DNA from: Cycas panzhihuaensis
Taxonomy: Eukaryota > Cycadophyta
Length of the DNA stretch: 64,000 nt
Reading direction: 5' to 3'
NCBI GenBank assembly: GCA_023213395.1
Contig: CM041465.1
Span: 158,789,741-158,853,740, forward strand
Positions 10,850 to 23,399 of the stretch are shown here, in pieces. Each line of letters begins with the position of its first letter. Within the stretch, counting starts at the first letter, position 1. A model generated the notes under the pieces. The model worked only from the letters and a program-made list of their open reading frames with translations, did no database searches and was not told the origin of the DNA. The translations under genes were made by a program, and so were the position numbers.

Positions 10850-12720
10850 TTGTATTAAAACTATTCAAACTTTGGTCCCCCAAGTGCTTTAGTGAATATA
10901 TAATCCACTTAGTCTTCAATAGGTTGATATACTAAGTCAACTTCTCTGTTTTGTATGTGCTTATAAATGAAGTGATGATGGATCTCTATGTGTTTGGTTT
11001 GAGCACGAAAGATAGGATTCTTTATCATCTTCGACACACTTTAATTATTATAAAAGAGAGTGGTAACATGAGTTTGTTAAGGTCCAATTTTAGTAAGAAT
11101 TCTACATAGCCAAATTAACTCTATGGTGGTATAAATGGCTATTTTATATTCTACTTCTGCAGAGGAAAAGGAAACACTTGATTATTTCATATAGCCTTAG
11201 AAAACAACAGTTGAATTCATGTTGAAGTGGTATCTAAAGGTTGAATAGCATGAGTCTTAGCAATCAGCTAAATCAACATCTGTAAATCCTTTTAGGACAA
11301 GATTATTAGTTTGGTTGTAATCAAGGCCAAACTAAAGTGTGCCATATATATATTTATGGATTCTAGTTGAAGCCTTCTAATGAGATGCTTTTAGCTAGGA
11401 CATATACTTAAAATAGATCCCAACTACATAAGAGATACCTGGTCGAGTGTGAGTGAGGTAGATCAGGCTTCCAACCAATTATCGATATAAGGTGGGATCA
11501 AAGGGTTTCCCTTATTCAACCAGATTTAGCTTAATCCCTATTTCCATTGGTATAGGTGAAGGTTTGTAGTCATCCATTATGAATCACTTCAGTAGTTTAT
11601 TTGAGTATTTAGATTGTGACAAGAATATATAACCAAGTTCTTGCCATACCTCAATACAAAGGAAATAGTGTAATAATCCAAGATCTATCATCTCAAAATT
11701 GCTTTTAAGTTCTAATTGGAGCCAAGCAATTCTATCATCATCATTTCCACTTATAGGCAAGTCGTGTACATAGAGCATTATGATGGTGATTAAGTTTCCT
11801 TTAATTCGAATATATAAATATGAATTAGAAGGTAAATATGTAAATCCATGCTATATGAAAAAGGTGTAAATCTTGGTGTAGCAGGCATGTGGTACCAACT
11901 TCAATCCATATAAGTCTTTCCGGAGCTTATAAAGAAAGTGTTTTTTACTAGGAACAATATAGCCAAGAGGTTGCTTCAAGAAAACCTCTTCAGTAAGCTC
12001 TCCATTTAGGTAAGCACTCTTCACATCCATTTGGTATATCAGCTAGTTGAATTGAGCTACAAGTGACACAACCAAATGGAATGTAGTCATGCTGGCAACC
12101 AATGCAAAGGTCTCATCATAGTTAATCCCCTCTTATTGTTTAAAACATCTTGCAACTAAGTGAGCTTTATGATGCTTGATGGTGCCATTAATATAAAATT
12201 TTATTTTGTAAAGCCATTGACAATCAATTGGCTTCTTTCTAGTTGGTAATTCTATTAGCTCCCATGTGTCATTCTTAAGGATTGAGGTCATTTCTTCATC
12301 TATTACTACTTTCCATGTTTAGTCTTTAATTGCCTCCTCAAATGTAAAAGTCTCAAAGGTTTAAAGGACATGATCCATCAAGGCATAGTTGGTGGAGTGT
12401 CTCATTCTAGACTTTTTTTTGGGAATTATGGGAGGAGGAGGTGCATCCTTTATCAATTGTTGTAGCTGCTTAAGAGGTGGTTGAATATTGGTGATCTCCA
12501 CCTAAAGATCATTAGCTGATATAAGTGGCATTGTTATGGTGGCATTTGAAGTGGATGTTGAAGCTATTGGAATAACAGATGGACTTGGTATATAATATGA
12601 TGTAGGTGATGGTGGCTTAAGAATTAGTATAAGAGGCACTTTAGGTACACTGATATATTTATCTATTATAAACTAAATTTATGAAGGCTCTAAGTTCTGA
12701 GTATCTTCAAAAAATATGAC
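10850..12720 (-). pseudogene. Copia-1 reverse transcriptase - RNase H region, broken
   Basis: On the minus strand the RT part is clearest at 11778-11584: LYVHDLPISGND (usual YVDD, first Asp replaced by His), then MIDLGLLHYFLCIEV and the FLSQSKY stretch typical of copia RT. Upstream (12720-11780) are decayed RT fingers and palm pieces. RNase H follows at about 11200-10880, with FSSAEVEY and NPIFRAQTKHIEIHHH, the copia RNase H ending. Many stops interrupt the frame. The function would have been cDNA synthesis inside the virus-like particle; this copy cannot perform it. Confidence 0.85.
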
Positions 12721-12899
12721 ATCTTGAGTAGTATACACTAGTTTCTAATAGTACCATATATTTTGTAGGATTTATATCTGGGTACATAACTAATGAAGAT
12801 GCACTTTAGGCTTTTTATCATCTAGTTTCTTCATATTCTTCTTAGGGATGATTTTGTAAGTTGTGTAATCAAATGTCCTTAGGTGAGAGATTGTAGGCT

Positions 12900-14080
12900 T
12901 TATGCCTAACTAAGCCTCCTCAGGAGTATTGCCTCTAACTACTATTATGATACTTTATTAGTGAGATAAGTAACAGTTGATATTGCTTCAACTCAAGACT
13001 AAGTGGTAAGTTTAGTAGTACTCAACATGGCTTTTACTTTGTTTACTAATATTTGGTTCATTATTTCCACTACACTATTTTGTTGAGGTGTACATACGGT
13101 TGAGAATTGGCATTTAATTCCACATTGTTTACAAAAGTTAGTAAATTGATTGGATATATACTCTCCTTTAGTATCAAATCTAAGCACCTTAATATTCATG
13201 CCACTTTTATTTTCCAACTCAGCCTTAAATTCTTTTAACTTTTCAAAGGCTTGAAATTTATTCTTAAGGAAGTAGACCCATACTTTCCCAAAATAGTCAT
13301 CAATAAAGGTAATGAAAAATAGGTTTCTATTGAGTGATGGAACTAATATGGGCCTATAAATATCTAAGTGGACCAAGCTTTCTTTGATGAGAATGACTCT
13401 CTATGATGGGAATGGCTCTTTATATTGCTTACCAACTATGTAGACCTCATAAATACAATTATTTCTCTTGATCCTTAATAATCCATACACTATGTATAGC
13501 CTATACATGGGGTTTAAGCTTTATATATTTAGGTGACCTGGGTGTTGGTGCCATAATTGATCCTTGTTACTATTAGAGGTGGAGTTCTCTTCATGATATA
13601 AATATTCACCTTAAACTTATTTGAAGAGGTGGGTTTTCAACTATGATTGCTTTCTCCTTATCAAGGTGATTATTTTGTGCTATGGAACATGACTCTTATG
13701 GTGGAATAATGGTGAAAGGAGCTCCATTAAGTTTGTATAGCCCAGTATCCTTATATCTTGTGGTAATTAGTTGACCTATGGCATGATCCATAATGGTGTA
13801 GATACCTTAGCTAAAGAAAATATCTAGGTTTTTCTTATTAAATTGACTAACTGATAGTGAGTTCATTTTTATGCCACATACAAGGAATACATTGTTGATA
13901 TAATGGTAGATGTTTAAATCCTTTAGAACAATATGAGTCCCTCTAATCTTAGTCACATCATATATGATATTATCTCCAAATATAATAATTTAGGCCCTTA
14001 TTTGATGTGTCTCCTCAAATAGATCTTTGATACTAGCCATGTGATAAGAGGCACTAGAATCAATCAACCAAGAATTATCA
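12900..14080 (-). pseudogene. Copia-1 protease and integrase, broken
   Basis: Near 14070-14000 the minus strand encodes WLIDSSASYHMASIKDLF, the copia protease site (usual DSG; Asp kept, Gly to Ser). GAG-pre-integrase follows (MNSLSVSQFNKKNLDI). The integrase core is at 13376-12999: FITFIDDYFGKVWVYFLKN, VLRFDTKGEYISNQF, and a TPQQNSVVE stretch in which the third catalytic residue (E) is present. Stops and a few frame breaks separate the pieces. It lies between gag and RT, the copia arrangement. Confidence 0.85.
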
Positions 14081-14179
14081 TCATGTTGGGATGACAAGGC
14101 TACAAAGGATAAGTTTTAGGAGGTGTCTTGGGTATTAGTAACATTGCCTCCTTGTTATAAATTTTGATTGTTCCTTAGG

Positions 14180-15099
14180 TTTCTTAGTTAGTACCTTTAC
14201 CTATTTGGTTGGCGTTGGTTTTGGTTTTACCTCTAGTTCCTCTTCTATTGGAAGTTTTAGCCTCCTTGCTATCCACTATGGTTCTGAAGGAGTTGTGTGC
14301 CAGCCTGTCTTCTTTTATAATCAACTGCAAGGTGCCTATTTTTGCCATAATATATGCAAATGACATTTTGTCTATGTTATTGGTTCCTTGAAGATTAAGA
14401 TAATTGTGGCTATTGTAGCTATTGGGGCTATTATGGTTGTTGAGAGATGTTAAAAGATATAAACTATTAAATAAAGGGTTATTGATGAGTTAGGTAATAA
14501 TATGACTATTGAGATAGCTAATTCCTTTCTAGATTCCTAATTGTAAATGCAGGGGCAAAGGCAAAAGTGGATGCCACTCCTTGGTGATTAAGTATATTCT
14601 CCTCCTTAAGCAAGAGTCCTTCTAAAGTATTGAAGTCTATTTTAGGAAAAGTATCATAAAGTCTAGATACAAAACTGTTGTATTCTATAGGAAGGATATC
14701 GATGATATTAAACATTAGGTCATGGTTAAAGGGAGGTTCACCAAGGATAATAAGTTGGTTTCTAATTATTTTAAGTTCACTAATGTGGGTCGTTATGATG
14801 TTAGTAAAGGGTATATCAAAGAGGCAAACTTTTAAAGTGAGAGACCTTGAGTCATCTTTTTTCTCATAAAGGGAGTATATTATGCTCTAAGCCTTATGAG
14901 AGGTTTCAACAATTTCTATGTTTTGGTCCACTTAGTTTTTTATAGCTAAGTAGAGGAATGAAAGAGCTATGCTATCCTTAGCTTTGAAAGCTGCTAAGGT
15001 AATTGGATCTAGTGGAATCTTTTTGCTAGAGTTATTTAGGTCTTATGTAGGTGTAGGTGGGACCATGTCTCCATTGACATAGGCCCAATAGTCATTCAT
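14180..15099 (-). pseudogene. Copia-1 gag (UBN2 type), broken
   Basis: It starts at ATG 15099 with MNDYWAYVNGD, closely matching the Copia-2 gag start (MNDYWSYINGD near 24654). The UBN2-like core is at 14715-14518 (ILPIEYNSFVSRLYDTFPKI, then LLLKEENILNHQG). A basic, polar stretch follows at 14366-14184; no intact CCHC knuckle remains. Gag forms the particle shell. Several stops lie in the frame. Confidence 0.8.
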
Positions 15100-17184
15100 A
15101 ATTATGAGGTTTTTAACTTATTTTTTTCAAACTAAAAAGTTACTTGTTCTATTAAGTTTAATTATATTCGACACAAGCATTTGAGCTACCATTTATAGTG
15201 TGTCTTTTAATTTCCTATCTACCTAGAGGGGCTATTAAACTAGAATGCTGATTTGGAAAGCCCTTAGTTATTATATTGTCTAGTGGCGCTTACTTATAAG
15301 TGGTAAATTAGGGACTCTATTTACTAGAACATGAGCTTTAAACTCTATATATCTTAGTACATGGGTTGCTAAGAAGACTAAAGACCCCCCTAACTTATTG
15401 ATTCACTTATGTCAGTCTTATGCCTAGCGACATATCTAATTGAGAACTAAAAACTAAGGCACTCACCCCCTCCAAGTCTAGCCTAGTCTCTAAATTCTAA
15501 GGTAAGGTTTTACATCTCAACATGCTACTTAATACACCTTATAACTAGTGGACTTCTCTAATATTCATAGAATTGTAGAACAACCACTAACATATATGAA
15601 GTGGTGACTTTAGAGGTCTTAACTATTCCCCTTGTAAAACTAGTAAAGTTGATGTGTAGATTAGGAGTTATTGTTTTAATCTTTCAAGTTGAAATATATT
15701 TTAAAATGTGTTTTTATTTAAGAAAGAGGGTTTTTCTATAAAATAAAAGCAAAAAGACTAAAAGAAAAACAATGAATTAAAGGAGATATAAGGCTTTAGG
15801 GTCTCTTTAGAGGACTTTGCTGCCAAGAAAAGATCAACCTCCTTCACACAAGAAAGACACCTACAACCATAATGCACAAGTAAATATTAGCCAAAAGCTA
15901 AATAAGATAATAAATAAAATGTAAATAGCCAATATTTAGTAGATAGATCCTCTGCAAAATAAAAACTAAGCCTTTAATTTATGAAAAAAAAAGACTTATT
16001 ATAGCCTAAACAAAAGGGTCTACTTTAGCTATTAAAAACCCCTTAAAGAACTATTAAAATTTGATTGAAACTGGCTCCAAATTGTAGGCCTCTAAATCAA
16101 GAATCCAATGATTGAAACAGTGCATAAAACAAACCTCATGTTGAAACATTATAATTTAAATAATGTAGGGTACTCTTTATGCAAAGTGAAAAAGTTATAA
16201 CTTAAATAATATAGGGTGCTCTTTATGAAAGTGAACTAGATGAGTTTGGGCTTAAGCCCCCTTCATAAATGAGCCCTTGGTCTCATTGGGTCACAATATG
16301 ACCACCTGTTAGGCTCTTGAGAGGCTAGTATATTCAAAAATAAATTCAAATATCAAATAAACTTTTTGATTAATAAATCTGGCATTTATCCCCTTTTGAA
16401 CTAAAGGCCCCAATCACACAAGGCTTAATATGACCACTGACTGATGTAATAGCACCTACTACAGGTTTGATATAACATTCAAAACTAGTTAAATATCTTT
16501 TAAAGTTTATAAAAAATAAAGTTGTGCAATGAAAATGAAAATAAAACAAAATGACAGATGTGCAAGTTTTCTCATAGAATGACGAATGTAGATTAATAGA
16601 AAATAGCTTAAATCCATTATATTTACCAACAAAGGATAAGATCTGAGTTGGAAGAGAGATTACGATCTTTGGAAAAGCAACCTCATGTGAAATCAAGCTT
16701 TAAATAATCCATACAAACACAAAACATGTGATAGAGGGCATGAAGAGGCTGTGCCTTAAATTAACAAAAAAAAAAAAAAAAAAAATCACAATATGAGGGG
16801 CCTGATCTATAGTAGGTTCATTCATAAGGGCAATATAAAGGCTAGGCAAAAATTTGGAAGTAAATTAATTACTGGGGAGTAAGATGAAAATCAATTGAAT
16901 GTTGGAAATGGATAAATGAAGGTTAAACAATGACAAACAACAGAAATAATGTTGTTTTATTAGAAATAACTATAATAGGGACTAAAAACTGCTCATAGTC
17001 AGATAGATAACATATGGGGATAGCTTCGTCATGTAACACACCTTGCAAAGCAACAAATATTCTAAAAATTATAGAAACTGAGTAAAATATGCAAAAATGA
17101 AGGCAAAAGGGGTGCTGTTTTTAACGAATGGTCTTCCATTTCTTAATAGAACTTATAAAAATATGATTGAGTACATATATACAT
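15100..17184 (-). other. Copia-1 long untranslated leader
   Basis: About 2.1 kb between the PBS and the gag start, with no recognisable domain. It is unusually long for a copia leader and may hide a further decayed insertion. It contains a local duplication (about 16141-16226, units 'ttaaataatgtagggtactc' and 'ttaaataatatagggtgctc') and a 20-base poly-A run at 16766-16785. The matching part of Copia-2 is cut away at 24860, so the length cannot be compared. Confidence 0.6.
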
Positions 17185-17196
17185 GCTCTAATACCA
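17185..17196 (-). other. Copia-1 primer binding site (initiator tRNA-Met type)
   Basis: The minus strand reads TGGTATTAGAGC directly after the LTR end. The usual plant copia site, complementary to the 3' end of initiator tRNA-Met, is TGGTATCAGAGC, so there is one C-to-T change. Confidence 0.88.
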
Positions 17197-17601
17197 TGGT
17201 AAATTAGCGAGCAAGATCATAAAATATATGTACATGTAACAGAAAACCAAAAAATAAAAAATTATTACAAATCAATACACATTTGATGCATCAAACTACA
17301 ATCGTCAAATTGCTTAAGCAAACTTTCTGAATTCTAGTAAGGCTTCACCATATGAAAAAATGCAATATATAAATGAGGGGGGTCATGCTTAATTTATAAG
17401 CATTCGAAACCTAAATACATGAATATAATTAGCTGACATAACAAGCTAATATCATTGGTCCCATTATGCAGCATGTAGGTAGATCTAACCTAGTTCTAAA
17501 TTATAATTTGATTGTACAAAGAGGGTCACACCCTATGTTATCATAGGTACATAATTCATGAAAAATAGACCACAATAAAGGTGTTATTAGATGTTTTAAC
17601 A
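17197..17601 (-). repeat. Copia-1 5' LTR
   Basis: 405 bp, from TGTTAAAACATC (17601, minus strand) to CA at 17197. It is paired with the 3' LTR at 10375-10809 and followed by the PBS. Confidence 0.9.
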
Positions 17602-17606
17602 CCCTA

Positions 17607-18371
17607 CACTTAGATAATGATGCTTGTAAATAGTGGTTGAGCTTAGAAAGAACTAGATTTACACACCAAAGCCTTACATGGGAGGAGTTTATTAGTTTAT
17701 TTATAGAATGACTTAAAATCACATTGAATGTAGACTACTACTACAAGTTAAGAAGGTTAAGAAAAAATAAATTAACGAAATATTATAATTAGGCCTTCTC
17801 TAGATTAGCACATGTAAATGATAATATCCCTAATGATAGGTTAACATAGTTATATATTGATGACCATTCCATACATATCCAAGCAAATGTCTAAATTATC
17901 AATTTGTTGAACCTAAATAAATCCATGAGCTTATCTCATAATAATTCAAATAAATTTAGTACTCTAGCATGCTTAAGAAAAATGTATATACCCTGGTATT
18001 CATACGAGAAGATAAGGATAAGCCCTTTGGCATATGATGATCAAACAAATGAATAACTAAGGAGGTCAACCTTAGAAAACTAACACTACACTATTCTAAG
18101 GTAAAATAAGGAGAACTTAAAAGGAAAGGTCTTGTTTTAAATATGGGAAAAGATGGAGATTGATACATAAGTACAATGTATAATAGACTAAAACCAATAG
18201 AAGAATAATAAGATGACATACCCAAATTTAAGTATTTACAAGAAATCCCAAACATAAACCCCCTAGATGTCATTTTCAACAATGTTAAGTCTAATAAGAC
18301 CTTATATACCCAAGTTATAAGGATACATTAAGAAGGAGCTAGTGATAATCTTGATTTATCTAAGGAACACC
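17607..18371 (+). other. AT-rich DNA without recognisable gene
   Basis: The right flank of Copia-1. It lies upstream of a plus-strand gypsy protease-RT fragment and could be its decayed gag end, but no gag motif can be read. Confidence 0.4.
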
Positions 18372-19390
18372 CATAAGTTGTGGATTATTTTATAGCCTAA
18401 TGTTTAAAATTTTTCCTAACTAAGCTACCTAAGTTCTAAGTATATGTGGGTAGAAGATAATAAATTTTGGGTTAAGACAAGCTTAAAACCCTTGAATTAG
18501 AAGATAGAGATATAACTTTAAATGAAAACTTTTATGTTATAGATGCATATGGAGTAGACATAGTTTTAGGATCCTAATGGTTATAGACATTAGGTACTTT
18601 TTAGATGAATTTAGAAGAATCTTCATGATTTCTAATTAGAATAGATTATGTATCATGTTACAAGGGTAAGTATCAACTGAAACAAAGTTGTTATCATCAT
18701 ATTAGATGGAAAAGCTCATGTAAAAGGGACATATTAGTGTTATAGCCCAATTGTTTACACTATAAGCAAAAGTAGGAGAAGAAGCCAAGGGTAAGTCATA
18801 AGTGTAAGAATTAATTAATAAATACGATGAAGTCTTTTAAGACCTTTTTATAGGACTAACCCTAGATCATGAGATGAAACACATAATTAGGTTAGAACAT
18901 TACACCAATACAATAGTATTCAAACCTTATAAGTATCCACATCACTATAGAATTGAAATAGAAAGGACACTATAAGAACTATTAGACTATAAAGCAATGA
19001 AGCTGATGAGAGTTTATTTATAATACTAGTAATATTAGTTAAGAAAAAGGATGGATCATTCTATATGTATAATAATTATTATGGTCTTAATAAGGCCATA
19101 ATAAAAAAATATTTCCTAAATATAAGGATTAACAAGTTATTAGACAAGTTACATAGAATTAAATATTTTCTAAAAATTGATTTTCACTTAGATTGTCGCC
19201 AGATTTAGATTAGGGAAGAAAACATTCCAAAAATGGTCTTTTGTACTCATCATGGTCATTATGAGTTTAAGATGATGTCTTTTGGTCTAATAAACATACT
19301 AATAATATTCTAAGTAATAATAAACAAGGTTTTAATACCATTATTATGGAAATTTATGCTTTTCTTTTTCTCTGGAATCTTAATATATAG
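18372..19390 (+). pseudogene. Ty3/gypsy protease - reverse transcriptase fragment, heavily decayed
   Basis: On the plus strand a retropepsin end is readable at about 18480-18620 (NENFYVIDAYGVDIVLGS, then WL-TLGTF with stops at glutamine positions). RT follows at about 18990-19390: KKDGSFYMYNNYYGLNKA, KYFLKIDFHLDCRQI, IPKMVFCTHHGHYEFKMMSFG, and FFSGILIYS where FFDDILIYS is expected, so both active-site Asp are lost. The order PR then RT, with these motifs, is gypsy (chromovirus-like) and differs from the Tat elements to the right. It carries many stops. Confidence 0.8.
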
Positions 19391-19419
19391 TAGGGGGTGG
19401 AGGCAATACATCATCTATA

Positions 19420-19646
19420 ACTTTATGAATTATTTTGTAGCCTAGTGTCTAAAATTATTCCCAACTAGGCCACCTAAGTTCCAAGTACATGTGGGTAGAA
19501 GATAATAAATTTTGGGCTAAGGCAAGCTTAAAACCCTTAAATTAGAAATTAGAGATATAACCTTAAATGAAAATTTTTATGTTATAAATGCATGTGGAAT
19601 AGACATAGTTTTAAGATCCTAATGGTTACAAACACTAGGTACTTTA
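19420..19646 (+). repeat. Second copy of the gypsy protease segment, cut by Copia-2
   Basis: This segment repeats 18381-18605 with few changes ('gtgggtagaagataataaat' is shared, and the block continues to 'cactaggtacttta'). It stops where the Copia-2 LTR begins at 19647. It may be a tandem duplication or the edge of a second copy of the same gypsy element. Confidence 0.8.
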
Positions 19647-20032
19647 TGTTAAATTAGCATTAGGATCTAATATCTATGTGAATTCAATAATAAAACTTAT
19701 TAAACCAAATGAAATATCAAGCAATATAACTCAAATGAGCAAATGCATTGAACAAATGGCTATGGGAAAATTTATTACACTATGTAACTCTATTTTGATA
19801 GAGCTTCTGCATCAATAAATTTTTAATGTACAAATTTGATGTGTAGATCTTAATTTATAAGTACACCATGAGTATTTTACATTAATATTACTAGTCAACA
19901 TATCGGTAAAGGTGGTAGACGTGATACATCTATACAAAATGATAAAATTACAATGAGGGGTCATCTAAAGTACATAATACATATGTATGCAAACATTTAT
20001 AATGTAATAAAGGATCATTATAAGTTTTAACA
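19647..20032 (-). repeat. Copia-2 3' LTR
   Basis: 386 bp, starting on the minus strand with TGTTAAAACTTATAATG (20032). It aligns with the Copia-1 LTRs, including the inner end ('tgttaaattagcattagg' against 'tggtaaattagcgagcaag'). A polypurine tract AAGGGAGAG lies directly outside it (20033-20041). Confidence 0.8.
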
Positions 20033-20049
20033 CTCTCCCTTAATGACAA

Positions 20050-22120
20050 CTTCATTACATTTGATGCCAAGGTCATGTCAAAAGTATTCAAACTTTGGCT
20101 TACTGAGTGCTTTGGTGCAGATATTTACAACCTGGTCCTCAGTTAATTAGTAAATGAGATCTACTTCTTTGTTTTAAATGTGCTCATAGATAAAGTGATG
20201 GTAGACCTCTATGTTCTTGGTTCTAGCATGGAAAATTAGATTATTTATCATCTTTAAGACACTTTGGTTGTTATAGTAAAGAATGGTAGGTGCAGTCTGT
20301 TGAAGTCCAAGCTCTACAAGAATCCTTCTGAGCCAAATAAATTCTGTAGTGGCATGGACAACTACTTTATATTTAACTTTAGTAGAGGAAAGAGCAATAT
20401 TTGGATGCTTCTTATAACTGTAAGAGATTACAGTTTAATCCATGTTAAAACAATATCCTAAGATTGAATGACATGTATCTTGGCAACCTGCTTAGTTAAC
20501 ATTTATGTGTCCTTTCAGGATGGGAGATTCAGTTTGGTTATAAGTCCAAACTAATGTGTGCCACGAATGTATTTAAGAATACTGATTACAACTTTCTAGT
20601 GGGATGCTTTAGGCTTTGAGATATACCTAAAACAAATCTTAACTTCATAAGAGATGTTCAGGCGAGTATGGATGAGGTATATGAGACTCCCATCTAACTG
20701 GTGCTATAAGGTAGGATCAAATGGTTTGCCTTACTCATCTAAGTTTAGCTTGGTTCTTGTTTCCATGGGAATAAGTACTAGCTTGCAATCTTTTATCCTG
20801 AGTCATTGTAAGAGTTCATTAGTATATTTTGATTGAGATAAGAAGATGTGGCCCAGTTCCTGCCAAACTTCAATTCCAAGGAAATAATGGAATAACCCAA
20901 GATATGTCATCTCGAAGTTACTTTTTAGTTTAGACTATATTCAAGTCATTCCTTTAGTGTCATTGTATATGGTTGTTAAATTATCCATATATAGTATAAT
21001 AATGGTGACCAAGTTTTCTCTAACCTAAATGTATAAGTCTGGGTTAGACGATGAATGATAAAATCCATGTTAAGTGAGGAAAGCACCAATCTTTACATAC
21101 CTGGCACATGGTACCTTCTTTAGTCCATACAAGGCTTTCTTAAGATTACAAACTAAGTGTTTTTTACTTGAAATAACATATCTTAGAAGTTACTTTAAGA
21201 AAACATCTTCAATGAGCTCTCCATTGAGGAAAACACTCTTAACATCCATTTGGTAGACTTGCTAGTTGAATTGGTTTACTAGTAACATTACCAAATAGGA
21301 TTTGGTTATGTTAGCTACTAGTGTAAAGGTCTCATTGTAGTCTATCCCTTCCTACTATTTGAAATCGTTTACAATAAGATGAGCTTTGTGATACTCAATG
21401 ATGTCATTTGCATGGAACTTGGTCTTATATAGTCATCGATAATCAATTGGATTTTTCCCAAGTGGCAATTCTATCAACTTCCAAGTTTTATTTTTTAGGA
21501 TGGAGTTTATCTCTTCACTCATGGCCACTTTCCATGTTTTATCTATAACTGCCTCCTCAAATGTAGAAGGTTAAGGGGTTTCTAAGACGTGCCATTAGAG
21601 AAAAGTTGGTGGAGTGTCTTATCTTTGATACTCTTTTGGTAGTTATGGGAGGAGGAGGAACATCCTTTAATAATTGTTGAACCCACTTAGGAGGTGGCTA
21701 AATGCTAGTGGCTTCCACTTGAAGGTCATAAACTAAAATATGTGGTATAGAGGTGCTTGCATCTTATGTAACCATTGAAGCTACCAGGGCTAAAGACAAA
21801 CTTTGTGTGTATGAGGATGTAAGTACTAGTGGATCCAAAATTAGTACAAAAGGCACTTTAGGCACACAAACATCATTTTCTACTACATACTAAAGTTTTA
21901 AGGTATCTAAGTCCTGAGTATCTTTAGCAAAAATGATATCCCACATGGTGTAGGTATGGTTTCCAATAATATCAAATGCCTTGTAAGCTTTGTAACTAGG
22001 TACACAACCAAGGAAGATGCACTGTAGACTCTTGTCTTCTAGCTTCTTTTTATTCTCCTTTAGAACAAGTTTTTATGTTGTGCATCTAAATGTTTTCAAA
22101 TGTATAACTATTAGTTTAAA
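20050..22120 (-). pseudogene. Copia-2 reverse transcriptase - RNase H region, broken
   Basis: The minus strand gives the same domains as Copia-1. The RT active site near 20985 reads YMDN in place of YVDD, followed by a DLGLFHYFLGIEV-like stretch near 20900. RNase H pieces are at about 20500-20050. The upstream part (21560-22120) is the variable integrase-RT linker. Stops occur every few dozen codons. Confidence 0.8.
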
Positions 22121-22124
22121 TCCT

Positions 22125-23330
22125 ATTTAAGCCTCCTTAGGAGTGATGTTCGTAACAACAACAATGGGACTCATGTTAGTGAGATAAGCAATTATCGTGA
22201 TGGTATTAGCCCAAAATCTTGTAGCAAGATTAGCTCCACTTAACATGGATTTAGCTTTATTCACCAATATTTGGTTTATTCTCTCGACTACATCATTCTA
22301 TTGAGGTGTGCAAGGTGCTAAGAATTGGTATTTGATGCCATGTTATTTATAAAAATTGGTGAATTGATTCAAGATGTACTCCCCTCCATAGTTAGATCTA
22401 AGGGTCTTAATACTCATTCTATTTTCATTTTCTACCTTAGTTTTCAATTCCTTGAATTTATAAAGGGCTTGATACTTATTCCTTAGGAAGTATACCCACA
22501 CTTTCTTGGAATAGTCATATATGAAATTCATGAAAAATAGACTACCATTTAGGGATTAAATAAACATAGGCCCATAAATATCTGAGTGGACCAACTCTAA
22601 TGGTTCAGAGGCTCTCCATGCATTTTTAGATGGGGAAATTTTCTCTTTATTATTTTCCCACTAGGTATGCCTCACAAATACATCTATTTCTCTTGATCTT
22701 GGGAAGTCCATATATCATATAAATCCTATACATGAGATTAAAACTTTGCATATTTAGGTGACTAAGGCGTTTATACTATAACTAGTCTCTAGAACTGTTT
22801 AAGATAGATTTCTCATAAGTATGGGAGTATTCACCTGGTTCTTGGACACAAGGTTGGTCCTCTACCATGATATCCTTACCTTTGTCAAGTTGGGTACTTT
22901 GAGCCATTGAACATGATTCTCTTAGTGGATTAGTGGCTAAGGGAACATCATCAAGCTTGTAGAAGCCACTATCTTTGTATCCTATTACTATAAGTTGTCT
23001 AGTTATATGATCAATAATAGTGCTAATGCCTTGACTAAAGGGAATATCTAAATTCCACTTATTAATTTGACTGATAGAAAGTAGGTTTATTTTCATGCTT
23101 AGAATGAAAATATATTATTGATGTGATACCTAATTTTAGAGTCTTTCAAAGTTATTAGAGCCCTTCCAATTTTAGTCACATTGTATGTTAAGTTGTCTCC
23201 AAATATATCTGCTTATGTGTTAATTAGATAGGCTTCCTCCCACATGTCTTCTATGCCAGTCATGTAGTGAGCGGCACTTGAGTCAAGTAGCTAAGAGTTG
23301 TCACTATGTTGAGATGACAATGCTATAAAG
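22125..23330 (-). pseudogene. Copia-2 protease and integrase, broken
   Basis: Protease remnant near 23290-23230 (LLDSSAAHYMTGIEDMW). GAG-pre-integrase at 23096-22782 (INLLSISQINKWNLDIPF). Integrase core at 22531-22343 (YSKKVWVYFLRNKYQ, then LRSNYGGEYILNQFTNF, the region of the second catalytic Asp, here Asn). The order matches Copia-1. Confidence 0.82.
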
Positions 23331-23399
23331 AACAAATTTTGAGAGGAGGTGTTTTGACTGTCTATCACATTACCTTCTTACTAAGTGTTGGGATTAGTC

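Larger units (their letters stand above)
10375..17601 (-). mobile_element. Copia-1: complete but decayed Ty1/copia retrotransposon
   Basis: Both LTRs (10375-10809 and 17197-17601) and both target copies can be seen: CCCTA at 10370-10374 and CCCTA at 17602-17606. On the minus strand the order is 5' LTR, a PBS for initiator tRNA-Met, a long leader of about 2.1 kb, gag, protease, integrase, RT, RNase H, polypurine tract and 3' LTR. Integrase before RT is the copia order. Every domain carries stops, and the DNA is AT-rich and CpG-poor, which fits an old copy. Confidence 0.92.

Noticed and set aside
16766-16785. Poly-A run as the tail of a LINE, SINE or processed pseudogene
   Set aside because: No coding or SINE-like body and no flanking duplication lie next to it; it is a simple A run.
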